Source: Struthidea cinerea (Eukaryota; Chordata; Aves; Passeriformes; Corcoracidae). Taken from it: a DNA stretch of 64,000 nt. Location: assembly GCA_013397865.1 (NCBI GenBank), contig VZTI01004616.1:493109-557108 (forward strand), read 5' to 3'. Positions 50,969-63,217 of the stretch are shown in pieces. A program made the position numbers and the translations under genes. How positions within the stretch are numbered: the stretch's first letter is position 1; every line of letters starts with the position of its first letter. The notes beneath the pieces are model-generated. The model was given only the letters and a program-made list of their open reading frames with translations, searched no databases and was not told where the DNA came from.

Positions 50969-51605
50969 ATGGAAGAGTGAATTACTTCAGAACTTTAAAA
51001 AAGAAAATTACCATTTTTTGCTCTTACGTTCCTTTGCAGCAGCCACCATTAAGTATCCAGTAAATCGTAATTCTTAGCTTAAAATACGGCACAGACTGAG
51101 CCTGTTTTGGGTGATGAATTTAATAAAACTTGCATTAATTGGAAGAAGTTCAGCTGAACTTAAAAAATTCAAATCAAAGATGCCTGCACTGTATGTTCAC
51201 TGAGGCTTTTTTATTGCAGTGGACTTTTTAAAAGTTATATTGGCCTCCATACAGCCTTTTATCAAAAAAGGCCTGTACCAAAGCAAATTGAAACTTATCA
51301 GGATAGCCCAATTAACACATAGTCTGTGGTGGAGAATATACAAACCATCCAGACAAGAGAGGCCAAAGCCTCTGTCATTCCTACCGTCACATTAATTACA
51401 TTTACTAGAGACTGAACAGGTGGCAGCAGAGAGATTTGACAAAACAATTCCTTAGTGTGAAGCAGCATAACACCTAAGGAAGCTGAACAGGGCGAAAAGA
51501 AATCTATGCAATTATTTCACAGCATTGTAAATTAATTGCACTTCCAATTTCCATGACACAGTTTTATTGGAATTTTGCAATTGTTGAAAAAACGCAGAAC
51601 AAAAC

Positions 51606-51701
51606 CTGAAAGGAAGTTCTCCTTTTCCTTCTAAATTGGGGTTTGAGGACTGCACACAGATTTTCATCGACAGCGGGTTGTCCCAGACCGCCAAAGCCAC
51701 A
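51606..51701 (-). other. Candidate internal exon, minus strand
   Basis: On the minus strand a CTCTTTTCACCAG acceptor precedes 51701. One base completes a split codon, 31 codons follow, and two bases (AG) remain before a donor-like GTTTTG. The peptide begins VALAVWDNPLSMKICV and ends EGKGELPF; it is not recognised. The exit phase matches the entry phase of the candidate exon at 48363-48507, and splicing would give a continuous 80-residue frame. A second frame is also open through the same segment, which weakens the case. Confidence 0.15.
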
Positions 51702-52340
51702 CTGGTGAAAAGAGGCTCTAGCAGTGGCTATAGGCAGCTTCTCTTCCCTCACAGGGGTACCTCCCTAACTGGTTTAGTAAAAGACAGATGTTGTGCATGA
51801 CCCAATTGAACACCCTTTTTTTTTGTTATGGCTTTGGGGAAGGAAGAGAATGTTGCACGCAAAATTCAGCGTTGATTAAAAAGCACTAACATTTGGCTGA
51901 GCAAACCCCAATTTAGCCCCCTGGGCCTGTCTGACCCACTAACCACTGCTTCCTAACTGCTCTGTTATGGCAAAGTTTGCCTGAAAAATGCAGAGCTTGC
52001 AGAGCAAAAGAGTATGACCTTTACCTCGGTTTTGCAACACTTCCTTAAAGACATACTATGAAAATCCCCATTCCCACACCCTCAAATTTATTGGTTTTAA
52101 ACTACACATTCGTAACAAAGATGTAACAACTGATGGAACTCTTTAGTGACCGAACAGGGAATGCACTGAAGTATCAGACAGACATAAGACAACACTCGAA
52201 TATAGACAAATAGCAGGATCTTGTTTCTCTGCGTGGAAAAGATGGGGGAAGAAGCCCAGAGCATCTTGAGAATTTAAAATGTACTGTCCCTGTGGTATGC
52301 TCAGTACTTCTCCTCTAGACAGCAAATAGGTACCACCTAC

Positions 52341-52418
52341 CAAAAGAAGGGATTCCGGTTTTGTTCCCACAATTTCCTTTCAGATATGCTTCCTTAAAAC
52401 GTAAGTCTTTCATAGGCT
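52341..52418 (-). other. Candidate internal exon (weak)
   Basis: On the minus strand the acceptor CCTGAGCCTACAG precedes 52418. Two bases complete a codon, 25 codons follow (begins PMKDLRFKEAYLKGNC), and one base remains before a good donor, GTAGGT. The exit phase does not fit the candidate at 51606-51701. A second minus frame (52143-52370) is open across and beyond it. Unrecognised. Confidence 0.08.
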
Positions 52419-53349
52419 CTGTAGGCTCAGGGGTTGCCTATAGTCTTTGTGCTTTCCTACAGATCTGCAACAGTAATCCCTGTACAAAAGAGAAGAGCAT
52501 AAAAAGCAGGGGCAGGTAAAGTGGAAGACATTTAGCCTTTTCTTGCCAAAGCAACAGCAAAGGTACTAGAGTTATGGAAGAAGAAACACACAAGCTACAC
52601 TTGAACTGCTTCTTGCAATACCATTAACAAGTTTATCAAGATCTGGTGCCCAGCTCAAGTCCCAGATCTACAGCATGCATGAAAGCCTTCATCTTTTATT
52701 ATGAAATAGAAAAAAAAAAGTAGATTTCCATTCGTCACCATGGAAGAAGGAAGATTTGAAGTAAGTACCAGCCACTAAATGCTCAGAAAACAAACTGTAA
52801 ACAAAAGCCTCCAAAATAATAGCAGGTCTTGTGATTTTTTTTTTCAGCATTCAAGGACTACAACAGACAATGGCTGGATAGGAGCAGGAACCAAGAGCAA
52901 AGACTTTGCAGTGTTAAAGAACCAGGCATCTGCAGCTCTCTGAAGGACACTGATCCACCTCTTGCACAGAAAGCAAACAGACAGCAAAGAGATGCTCCCT
53001 AAAAAACATGAGACACCTTACAGCCAGCGGGGGTTAATGGTATCTTGCAAAAATGTGATTCTTCAAAAAGGGAGAGGGGACTGCCATGTTTAGAGATTAT
53101 CAGTGCTTAACCATTGTATAGGAACGCAGAAAATTATGTTTAGTGTCCTTTAATTTCTCAGGTTTTCCAAAGATAAATTAGAATTTCTAAGGAAGAATCA
53201 AGGAAAATCAGAGCCAAAACCACAGCCTCTCTGTACAAATCATACATTTGCTTTCCTTTCCAATTGTTCCCAAGCTAAGGGAATGTCCAACACAAGCCTT
53301 CAAATTAAGGATCAATTCCATTTCACTGCAGAGACAACCCTTTCAGAGG

Positions 53350-53366
53350 AAAAAAAAAAAAAAAAA
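53350..53366. repeat. Poly-A tract (A17)
   Basis: Uninterrupted run of 17 A. No element body is recognisable on its left. Confidence 0.9.
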
Positions 53367-55242
53367 GGCAGCATAACACAATGTGCATTTCAAACATTTT
53401 TTTCCCCAAAAATGTTTCAGTTTTTTGAGCGAAAGAGCTTTCTAATACAAGTATCCTGCTTGTCTAGATCAAAAACATAATCCTACTGGTTTTTGTTTTT
53501 CTGCCAACATCAACTTTTTAAACACTGTAAAAACAAACAAATGGTGAAAAAAGAATATTCACTCCATCACCAGAGATCACAGTCATGGAGGACCTTACCA
53601 TACCACTGTATGGCACAGCAGAACAAGGCAGCAGCATCAGGGCATCCAGGCACTATACCAGAGAAGAAGTTGGGAAAATACTTTAAAAAATGTCTGAAAA
53701 ATGTCTTGGAAAACACATAGCACAGGTATCACATGAGATACTTCGAAACTGGCACTCTGTAGTTGTGACCTGTTGGAAAGACAACCCCATGCAAAATGCT
53801 CCTTTTCAAAAAGGCTTTACTGTATTTTTTTATGAAAACTCCTGTTGACCTATCAGCCAGCCCACAAAGAGGGCTTGAATATACATTAAAATGGTGCCAT
53901 CTACATTAAAAGAAAAAATAGGCACATCATCTAGCTCATGGGAACCAAAACCACAAGCAAAGGACTTTGAGCCTTCAAACTGATGAAGCTTCCATGGTTT
54001 GAGATTAAAACTCTGTTGCACTCTTGCTTTTCTTGAATTTCCCACACAGAGCTATAAAAGGCAATGCCCTTAAAGCTCAGAGGACTTGGATTTAACGCAG
54101 TAAACTCCAAGCAGCTCAATTATGTTAACTATTTTAGACACCCATGAGAAGAATAGCATTCAGGTCAGTTATGCGCACAATGAAGTTTTCTTTTCACTCC
54201 CCATTTTCTGCTTCCATAGTCCTGGCTTGCTGGAGATGGGACAGCATGAGACCCTGTCAGCCACTGAGCCCTGCACCCTGACAGAGTCCCACCAAGGCTT
54301 GCGCTTTGTGTTAGCCTAGCCTTGGTCTACTCCACAGAGATGAGGGGTCTCATATAAACAGATACTACCCCAGTTATTGACCTGATGGAATGGCAGGAAA
54401 TGAACGACATGAAAGCAAAGGGAATGATTCAGCAAAGCCAAATACTGCTAGAGTTAATAATCATGCCCTAATTCAAACCAGGCTCCTCTAAAGCAGGTCA
54501 GGTTAATTTTAATTACTACGCATTTTTTTTTCTTGGCTTAAGCCAAAGAGGTTCACATCAGAACCACAGGAACCACTTGGGAGGCAGGAAGCTGCTGCAC
54601 TTATCCTGTGAGTACCATGACCCGAATCAATTAGTATGCGGTGCTGCACATTTCCTTAAATCATCTCCAGCGCATACATTCCTGGTCTCACATCCAGGGT
54701 CACCATAGCTATGAGGGAAACAAAAGACGGTGGTGATGCTTGCTGGCAACTGCTGCCCTGCCTCTTCCACGTGTCTGCATGGGGACACAGCTGCTGGGGC
54801 TAACATTTGGGAAGGTATTTCCTTGAGCAAACTCCTACCATGCAAATGCAGGTAAGCCAACACACAGCTTCATGAAAAGAGACTGAAGAGACAGTGTTCC
54901 CAAGCAAAACTCGGAAATGAAAAAGTCTGCATGACAGCGTGTGACTCAACTAATGGCCAATTTAAGACTATGTGAACAGAGGTAAGTTTAGGTTACTATA
55001 TGAACCCTGAGAGGAGAGAAGCTACACAGCCCCTCTAGAACACTACCAGATTTCCACACCGCGCAGCTTGTGCCATAGCACATTCAGGGGCATTGTCGTT
55101 ACCTTCTGATTCAAAGCCACCTACTCCACAGGGCTTAATGTAACCAAAGAGTGTGTCAGCAGCCTCCACAAACACAAGGAGGACCCTTTTATGCAATGTT
55201 AGTGTTGCATCTTAAAAGAGTATTTTCCTTTGTACTTCATTA

Positions 55243-55285
55243 ATAAAACAAACAAACAAATAAAAGAACAAACAACAAAAACAGA
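55243..55285 (+). repeat. AAAC-rich simple repeat
   Basis: Imperfect CAAA/ACAA repeats (CAAACAAACAAATAAAAG and following). Low-complexity sequence. Confidence 0.8.
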
Positions 55286-56009
55286 CACCAGGGCAAAAAA
55301 GAAAGCTTGTCTTCTTTCACACTAAGCCCAGAAAGGCCATATGAGTACCCTCCTCAAAAGCCCTTGCAGAAAGTATCACACATGTCCAAGCCATGGCCTA
55401 CACTTTGTCCTGCAGCCACAAAAGCCCCTGATCACAGGGAGTACACAGTTAAGAAGTGCTGGAATCCTGATCTCCTCCTCTCAAGCTTCATGTTTTGTAT
55501 TATTAACTTCTGCTTAAGAGAAACACAGCTGCCTTGGCAGGTCATGCTTTAGGAAGAAAGGCAGTTTCTGAGACAGTAAGTGCAAAAGCTCCTTAAAAGT
55601 CATGATGACCTAGGGGAAGGATTTTAAATTAATTGCCAGTATCTCCTAGCAGGAAGCACTGGCACAGTACATCCCAAATGCTGTGGAAGGCCTGAGATGC
55701 AGGCTGTCACCAGGGTGCTCTTCCCAGCTGTCCGCTTCAGGACAAAGCAGGGCACACAACAGCTGCCGAGCCTGAAGGCTTTAAGTGTTACAGTTCCATC
55801 CATGTCTGCCACAGAAGAGCAAAGGTCACTGCTACAAGTCCACTCATGACTATGGAAGTCACCTGAGTGTATAAAATGTCTCTGAGTTTACTGAATGTCT
55901 CTGGGACCACATGCAGCAGCTCAGGATAAATTAAATTTTGGGATACTGCTATGATGTCAGTGATTTAGCCTGACACAAGAAAATAGCATTGAAATGGCAA
56001 ATAAAGGCA

Positions 56010-56787
56010 AGCTTAACAAGGCCAAGTGTAATGGCCTGCACCTGAGTTGGGGCAATCCCAACTATGCATACAGGCCAGGCAATGAGTGGGTTGAGAGCAG
56101 CTCTGCTGAGAAGGACCTGAGGTATTGGTGGATGAAAAACTGAATATGAACCACCAGTGTGCACATGCAGCCCAGAAAGCCAACTGTACCCTGGGCTGAA
56201 TCAAAAGCAGCATGGCCAGCAGGCTGAGGGAGGCAATTCTGCCCCTCTACTCTGCCACTGTGATACCCCACCTGGAGCACTGCATCCAGCTCTGGGGTCC
56301 AGGGTCCTCAACAGAGGATGGACATCGACCTTTTGGAGCAGGTCCAGAGGAGGTTACAAAGATGAACAGAGGGCTGGAGCACCTCTCCTATGACGACAGG
56401 CTGAGAGAGCTGGGGTTGTTCAGCTTGGAGAAGAAAAGGTCTGGGGAGACCTTGTAGCACCTTCCAGTACCTCAAGGGAGCCTACAGAAAACATGGGGAG
56501 GGACCCTTTATCAAGGAGTGTAGTGATAGGACAAGGAGTAATGCTTTAAAGCAAAAAGACAGCAGATTTAGATTAGATACTAGGATGAAATTCTTTACTG
56601 TGTGGGTGGTGAGACACAGCAACCAGGTTTCCCAAGGAAGCTGTGGATGCCCCATCCCTGGAAGTGTTCAGTGCCAGGGTGGATGGAGCTCTGATCTAGT
56701 AGAAGGTGTCCCTGCCCATGGCAGGGGAGTTGGAACTGGATAATCGTTAAGGTACCTTCCAATCCAAACCATCCTATGATTCTAAGA
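56010..56787 (+). mobile_element. CR1 LINE, longest copy in the window, 5'-truncated
   Basis: About 780 bases matching CR1 from AACAAGGCCAAGTGTAATGG through GGGGCAATCCCAACTATGCA and CCTGGAGCACTGCATCCAGC to the complete 3' terminus (GGTACCTTCCAATCCAAACC, ATCCTATGATTCTAAGATT). It holds the C-terminal third of ORF2. One frame (56212-56457) reads SRLREAILPLYSATVIPHLE and then, after disruption, GLEHLSYDDRLRELGLFSLE. Frameshifts and an in-frame stop after the ETL of that frame show it is dead. It is the best preserved CR1 here and so probably among the youngest. Confidence 0.97.
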
Positions 56788-57294
56788 TTTTTCTCCTGTG
56801 TTTAAACTTGGGTAGGGAGAATAAATGTCTCTCCATAGAGATCTCAGAACCCCATGCAAATGCAAAGCGCAAGTGTCGGAGCAATGAAGCATATGTAACT
56901 AAAAGCCTGACATATTTTCTGAGTAAGGCAATAGAAAACACTTTATTTACAAGGTGCAGGAGCCAACATAAGGGATGTTTCACACATGCAGAAGAAGACA
57001 GACTACTGACCATGTGGGAAGTGGGCACAGCAGTCACGCTCACAAACACATATGGAAGGAAAAAGGCATGCTTCCCTCCTACTAATCTTACCATCCTCTT
57101 CCCTAAAAAACAAGGGTTAAGGATCAAGTATTTTAAAAAGGATTACAGTAGACAAGAACTTAAACAAGTATGATGGCAATTTCTGAATTGATAAACCTGT
57201 CTTATATGATGGGAAAGATGAAGGAATGCTTTGGGAACTCACATTTTGGCTGGAGAACTGCTTTTCCCCTTCTTTGTCTTCTTATGAAGTCCAC
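56788..57294. other. Spacer between CR1 and LTR, open on both strands
   Basis: A 121-codon plus-strand frame (56808-57173) and a 117-codon minus-strand frame (56774-57127) overlap almost completely. Neither shows a known motif; the plus frame is Lys/Arg/Thr-rich. No transposon is recognised. Confidence 0.4.
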
Positions 57295-57743
57295 TGTCCT
57301 GGTTTGGGAAGGGCACTCCCCAATTTAGTACTCCCACTAAAAAGAAAACCACAAGCCACTCCCCTCCTCCCCCCACTCTGGAGGGGGGAGACAAAAGGCA
57401 GAGATTATGGGTTGAGATAAGAACAAGTTACTGGAAACAGCAACGAGATAAGAAAATGAACAGTAGCAGTAACAACTAATTTAAAAAGCGGATAAAGAGA
57501 GGGTGATTTACAGGCAAAAATGCTCACCAAGCTCGGGACAGTGAAAACCAGCGGCAGACACCCTCCACATGCCACGCTTTGCTCCCACCCCGCAAGCCAT
57601 GCCCATGTTCCTCCAGGAAGCAGGAGTGCCTTACTCCCACCCCTGGCAGCGATAACAACCCAGATGCAACCACACGGCTCCAGGCTCTGCCCCCTCACGG
57701 CTACTGCAAAGAAAATAACTCTGTCCTGGCCAAAACCAGGACA
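57295..57743 (-). mobile_element. Solo-LTR-like endogenous retroviral element
   Basis: 449 bases bounded by TGTCCTGGTTT (57295-57305) and its perfect inverse AAACCAGGACA (57733-57743), the TG...CA arrangement of a retroviral LTR. Internal blocks (TTATGGGTTGAGATAAGAAC, TTACTGGAAACAGCAACGAG, GAAAATGAACAGTAGCAG) are ones I associate with abundant neoavian ERV LTRs. The minus strand starts TGTCCTGGTTTTGGCC and continues AGGACAGAGTTATTTTC, the usual start of that LTR, so I assign it to the minus strand. Flanking five-base sequences TCCAC and TCCTC match at four of five positions, consistent with a decayed target duplication. There is no gag, pol or env sequence, so it looks like a solo LTR. Confidence 0.75.
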
Positions 57744-60700
57744 TCCTCGTCAGTCTCTTCTCAGGAGTCCTGCACAGAGAGCCCAGTTAGCAGGCCAGAG
57801 GAATAACTAATGAACAAAGATGCTACACTTCCAAGTAATTGGTAGGGCTCCTTTGGGGTTTTATCAACAGAAACTCAGGTATTGTTTCCATTCTCATCCC
57901 TCAGTTAAACCCTAACAACTCTGTGGCAAATGAGGAACATTTCTAATTCTCTATCCACTTCGAACATAATTATTTCTATGGGGGTAGGTAATCTTTGGAA
58001 AGTAGATAGCCATCCTACAGCCATTATACTGACCAATTTGGCAGGTATCTCTACAGCCAAAAAGTACCAGTGCTATCTAAGTTCAACTAATCAAACATGA
58101 AACAAAGTACTTGTATGAACTAAACACATTTTTGTAAGGGGGAGAAGTAGCTAGTGCTGACTGCAACTACACTGGTATTTTCCTCAACCTTCTTCTTTGT
58201 ATCTTCTTATAAGAACAGAAGACTGGATGTGCAGTAATTAACACAGTTATATGTCAAGTTTTAACAGCATCTGGGACATTCCCATTAGCCTTGGCAACAA
58301 CACTTAATATTCCACATGTGCCATGCCTTTTTGTTACTGTGGAAATAGAAATCTAAGACTCCAACCTCCCTCCAGTAAAGCACTTAATTTTGCTTTAAGA
58401 AAGTGTCTCCTGACTTTCTGTTTATTTTAAAGCTGTTTCTTTTAAAGTCTCCCCGGTTTTCTGGCTCTAAGAGAGGTATATCACTTACTTGGAAGTACAA
58501 GTCAGTCAAGCTGTGCTCATCTACCATGTGTGAATTGCATGCATTCAAACCAGCAAGTGCTTCTGGACACCACTTCATGGAGAAAGTCTTCAGGGGAGAA
58601 TCAAATGCCAGCAAGAATAAGGGGGGGCAGGGAACTATCTACCCACACACATCCCCTGCCCACAAAACCTGGTGGAAATCAGCCTAGAGGGAGGGAAGGA
58701 CAAGATTTGACCATGATATCCAGAACTTCCTCTGTGTGAGGATACTGGAAAGAGCCTAAGCCATTCTGGACAAGCTGGAGAGCTGATGGTAATGGGAAAA
58801 CATTCAGCAGATTTTATGACGACAGCCATAGGAAACTTCAAAAAATCCAGAAATAAACTTTTACAGGAAAATACAGTAATTTTAATGAAATCTGCAGACT
58901 GTTTAAGGCTGAAATCAACTGAGTCTTGCCTCGCACTGCTACCTCATTTGTGTTTTGTTTCAGTTTCACCCACTCCTCGAATACCTACCTTCAGTCTGCC
59001 ACAGCTACTTTAAATCAGCATTTTCAAGAGTTTTTTTACTCCTTCCTTGTTCTTTTTTTGCTTTCCTGAGGTTTCCACTGAGGAATAAGAGGAATTTAGT
59101 GTGTGGTAGATTACAACGATTTCTCAAGCATTGTGTTGCAAGCATATCAGTGGCAGATAAAACAAAAAACCTCAAAGAATTTCAGGAGAAGGTTAAAGAT
59201 TAAGTATCTATTATATGCTTCTCATAGATAAAGTTTGAGGAGAAAAACAGGTATTGTCAAACTGTTTAAAAATAATTTAACAGGAGAAACAAAACATTGC
59301 AGGCTAAACCCAGCAAAAATTACTTAACTGGTTATTTTTCATTCCACGTCATTATTTCTTTAAGTCTCCAGACATAATCTGAATTGGGGGATTTTCATCA
59401 GACAATTACCAAGCATGAGAAACCACCATTTCAATTTCAGCACAGTATGGGGGAAATGTCTATGAAGTGAAGGTATACATTGCATGAGGGAAATAATTAC
59501 TAACAGGGGCTACATCAGTCACACATAGCAAAGCCCCCTCTGCATTGCATTCCTCGCATTCACTTATGCAAAACTTTGGCTCAATGTAACTGTTATCAGC
59601 TTTAGTACCTAATAACTTCATTGGCTGGAAAGCAGGCAGTAACAATGTACTGGAATCTGTTATATTCCCTTGACACGGCATGACAAATATCTCAGAGATT
59701 TCAAGGCTTTTGTACCTGTGCCCATCACAGAGCCTAAGCAGATGTTACATGAACTGTTCTTGTTTTTACACCTTGCAAGTCGTGGGTTCTTGACAGATGT
59801 GCTGGAGAAGATCCCTGTGCTTGCACCAAAAGAACTCCAAATACTCCCACTAGTCATCTCTATTTCCTCATGACTTTTTTTTTTTTTTAAATGCATGCCT
59901 AAACAGCTCAAGAAAAGCATTTAATTTCCCACAAGGGAAGTTCCATGTGGCAAACTTATTTTCAGCTGTGTGCTTTAACAAATACAAAAACTCATTTTAT
60001 GCTTTTGTTTGGGAAAGCGCATGACACTTATGTCAACACAGTTTTGGTAACAAAAGCATAAGTTTAGACAAAAGTAGCAATCACTTAAAACCTTACAGAA
60101 GTTATTCCTGAAAAAAACAAAAACAAAGAAAAAAGAAACCTACAGTATAAGATACAGAAAACACAGTGAACAGGAAAATTAAAATTACTTTAGTAAAGAA
60201 TTTACAAAAACGTATTGAAGATCCAGCCAGTGCTCTGCACTAGTTCAGACTTGCACGATGTTTGTTGGCATGGTGTGTGCCAAGGAGTTCATTCCAGAAA
60301 ATCCTTACAGAAATTCACAGAACCTAGAACTTAAGAAGCTTTAAAAAGAAGTCTTAAGTTGATGAAAGCACTGTCTTATGCCATGAAACATTTGTGTCCA
60401 ATCAGAAAACACACATAAACCCACAGAATAAAAACAAAAAAGCATGAAATCTCTGTATCTTGAAGAGCTAAGACCCAACAGCAGCCACTCTCCCAAGTGG
60501 GCTCCCAAAGGGCATCAAGCAGGTGAATGAAGGCAAACAATGCTCACCTGCACCCAGCAGCTTCACTGATACACACTCAGCACTGGACTAGGAAGCCTCA
60601 ATGAATTTGCAAGCTGGCAAAAACATAGACTAAAAGGTAAAACCAGGCATCAGAGAGTCCCAGTTAGCTGTGCCTTGCTGGCAGCACGAGGGAGCCAGAT

Positions 60701-63061
60701 TCCTCCTCAGTTAGCCATCAGTGGCAGGCTCCTCTGCTCCAGCTCAGCAAAACAACCAATAAGCCCAAGTATATGTTTCCAGTATCGAGAAAACCAGTGC
60801 AGTACTCAAAACATAATCCTCCTCTGGCAGAACTCCCATCACTTCCTCTGGGTTTGGATCTCCTGACCAGCTGCATCGTTAACACAAGGTGTCCTTTCTG
60901 TTTATCCACAAACCAGCACCTGGAAGGCAAGCCAGCTGCTTCCTTACTCCTGCCCTGTTTGCCTTCAGTGCAATCCAGCTCTGATTTATGTATGGTTTAC
61001 ACCAGGGCAATTCTTGTATTTCCACTGGCATTGAAGGAGTGTATACAAATACAAGAGCTTTAGGCTGCAATTTGCAGTGATTGCTCTATGCACTTAATAA
61101 ACATTAAAAAAACCCCAAACAAAATTATGAAGGCTGTATCTTACATTGGATACTTCAAACCAGATCAAGAAGTCCAGTTTTGTTCATGACCCAGGTCCCA
61201 GCTATCTTTGAACCACAGTCCTTCACAACATCTCTCCCCGAGGGGAAAAAAAAAAGTCCCAAACATTAAAGTACAAACACATTTCTGAAAGTCATTTGCC
61301 ATATAACTTGAGGCTAAAATTTCCAAATGTCACATGCACACAACTATCAAAGCATAAAACAAACATGTCCAAACCTGATGCAGAGAAAGGCACTGAGGTT
61401 TGTACCTCTTGATAGCTCTGCGGCTGGCACATCTTTCTGTTAATGAAACATAAGCTCCATTCACATTTTGAAATTGCTGCTAGTCAAACAGCTCCAAAAA
61501 CAGGGAGAACAAAAGATGTTGAATTCTCAGAGTTCTTTGTGTTGCTTGTAAATGTTTCCCAAGCCACAACTCCCTGTACAAGCTTTTGAGCCTAAAACCC
61601 AAGAGACAAGTAATTACGGAGACTGCCAAAGCACCAAGACAGAGCAGCAACAGAAAGCAACAAACAACTGAGAATTAAGTGGTACATAGGATGCTACCTG
61701 TTACACTGAATGGTGACATCTCCACTGATGCCCACTGTGTTTACAAGGGAGGGGTGACAGGATTTTGACTGGCACAGCCATTCCTGCACCAAAGCTGTCT
61801 CAGGTTCACATCTGCCTGCAGAATAAAGGTTGGGAGGGGATCAGGAGACGTGGATTCCTCTCTGGGTACTGTCAAGCCAAGTTTGCTTCCTTTGGGCCAT
61901 AGGCTACATTGCACACGACCTGGAAGAAGCCACCTTATGAGATGGATGTGATGGGCTCTGTTTTGCCCTTTGACCACAGTGGGTATTGACTCAGTAATCC
62001 TCCCAGCACAGGATTCTGCACCTGTACAGAGGCTTGCAGACTCAGCTGGGACCCATCACCTTAACACAACCATCTTTGATGTCCCACAAGGAAACTAAGC
62101 TATCTTTCCTTACATTTACTCACACCAATGCAAACCCAGATGCACCCGAACTTGAATGGATTTTAAGGAACCAGCCAGAAGAATAGAAAGAATCTTGATT
62201 TCTCTCAAACCAATCCAGCCACAAGCATGCTGAAGCGAACCCTGGAGACTGACCTCCCACATCTCACCACACACCTCACCAGACTGGAACCCCAGCAAGA
62301 TGCCATGTGCTGCATCAGGAGCGAGCCTCAACCCCACACTCCAGGGTAAGAAGCACCTAGGTTAGAAGTACACTAATAAGCACATACACACATCTTCCAC
62401 AACATTACCACTGTGGGGCCATGAAGAGATTGAATTTTCTACAGGAGGGCTTGATAAGACAGCTCCCATGGCTCTGTGCAAGCTCTCAGCACCTCAGCAG
62501 GAATGGTGCAAGGAGCTGCACAGAGGAGCAAGGTGATGTGCTGCCTGGGCAGGTGCAGGGCAGGTACTCATGGGGACCAGGTGTGTGCATGTCTGAGGAA
62601 AGGCAGAGGGCACACACAGCTGGGGTGCACATGGGGGAGGTCAAACGGAAGAGAAATCCATCAGTTTCAGTGGGAAGAGCATCCATTCTGATGAGTGAGG
62701 TAACACAACAACCCACAGCAGTTCTCTCAGCAAATGCTTTACCTCAGTGAAATTTCACTGGGTTCAGTGTTCTCCCACTTCTAAAAAGACGACATCACAT
62801 TTCCATCCAAAAACTATCAGTGGAAATACAATACAAACAGTTATTTTGCATCTGGCTTCAACAGCTGTGTATTTCAGGGAAAAGAAAATCCTCGCTAATG
62901 AAAACGTGCACCACTCAGACAACACAATACCCCCGCATGAGGAAAAAAGAGACACCAGGAAGTGGGCTTCACTGGGTTTAGTTTCAAATTTTTTGCACCT
63001 TATCCTGAAATGGACACTGGACTTATATTTTAGAGTAAGGACTTTAGATATTACTAAATAT
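57744..63061. other. Long non-coding stretch
   Basis: No gene or nameable transposon is seen. Short homopolymers occur (T12 near 59876-59888, A-runs near 61243-61254). Sequence at 62440-62660 is GC-richer and open in three frames at once (62421-62750, 62476-62691 plus; 62486-62716 minus), a composition effect. Remaining frames are under 100 codons and unrecognised. Confidence 0.5.
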
Positions 63062-63217
63062 TGTTCAGAGAAGTTGTGGATGCCCAGTCCCTCGACACTC
63101 CTTCCCTGGGAGTGTCCAAGGTCAGGCTAGGCAGGGCTTTGAGCAAGTGAAAAGATGTCCCTGCACACAGCAGAGGGGTTGGATTAACTGATCTTTAACC
63201 AAACTATTTTATGACTA
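63062..63217 (+). mobile_element. CR1 LINE 3'-end fragment
   Basis: Reads GAAGTTGTGGATGCCCAGTC, GGGAGTGTCCAAGGTCAGGC, GGCAGGGCTTTGAGCAA, GATGTCCCTGCAC, GAGGGGTTGGATTAACTGAT and ends TTTTATGACTAG, the CR1 3' end with decayed octamers. Same strand as the 56-kb copy but a separate insertion. Confidence 0.92.

Larger units (their letters stand above)
50969..56009. other. Non-coding DNA with weak candidate exons
   Basis: No named gene. It contains an A17 run (53350-53366), an AAAC-rich tract (55243-55285) and three minus-strand segments that could be exons or chance: 51606-51701, 52341-52418, and 53830-54045, where an open frame includes a pyrimidine-tract AG. The rest shows nothing recognisable. 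Confidence 0.4.

Noticed and set aside
62421..62750. Three overlapping open frames
   Set aside because: GC-richer patch with few stops; no protein feature.
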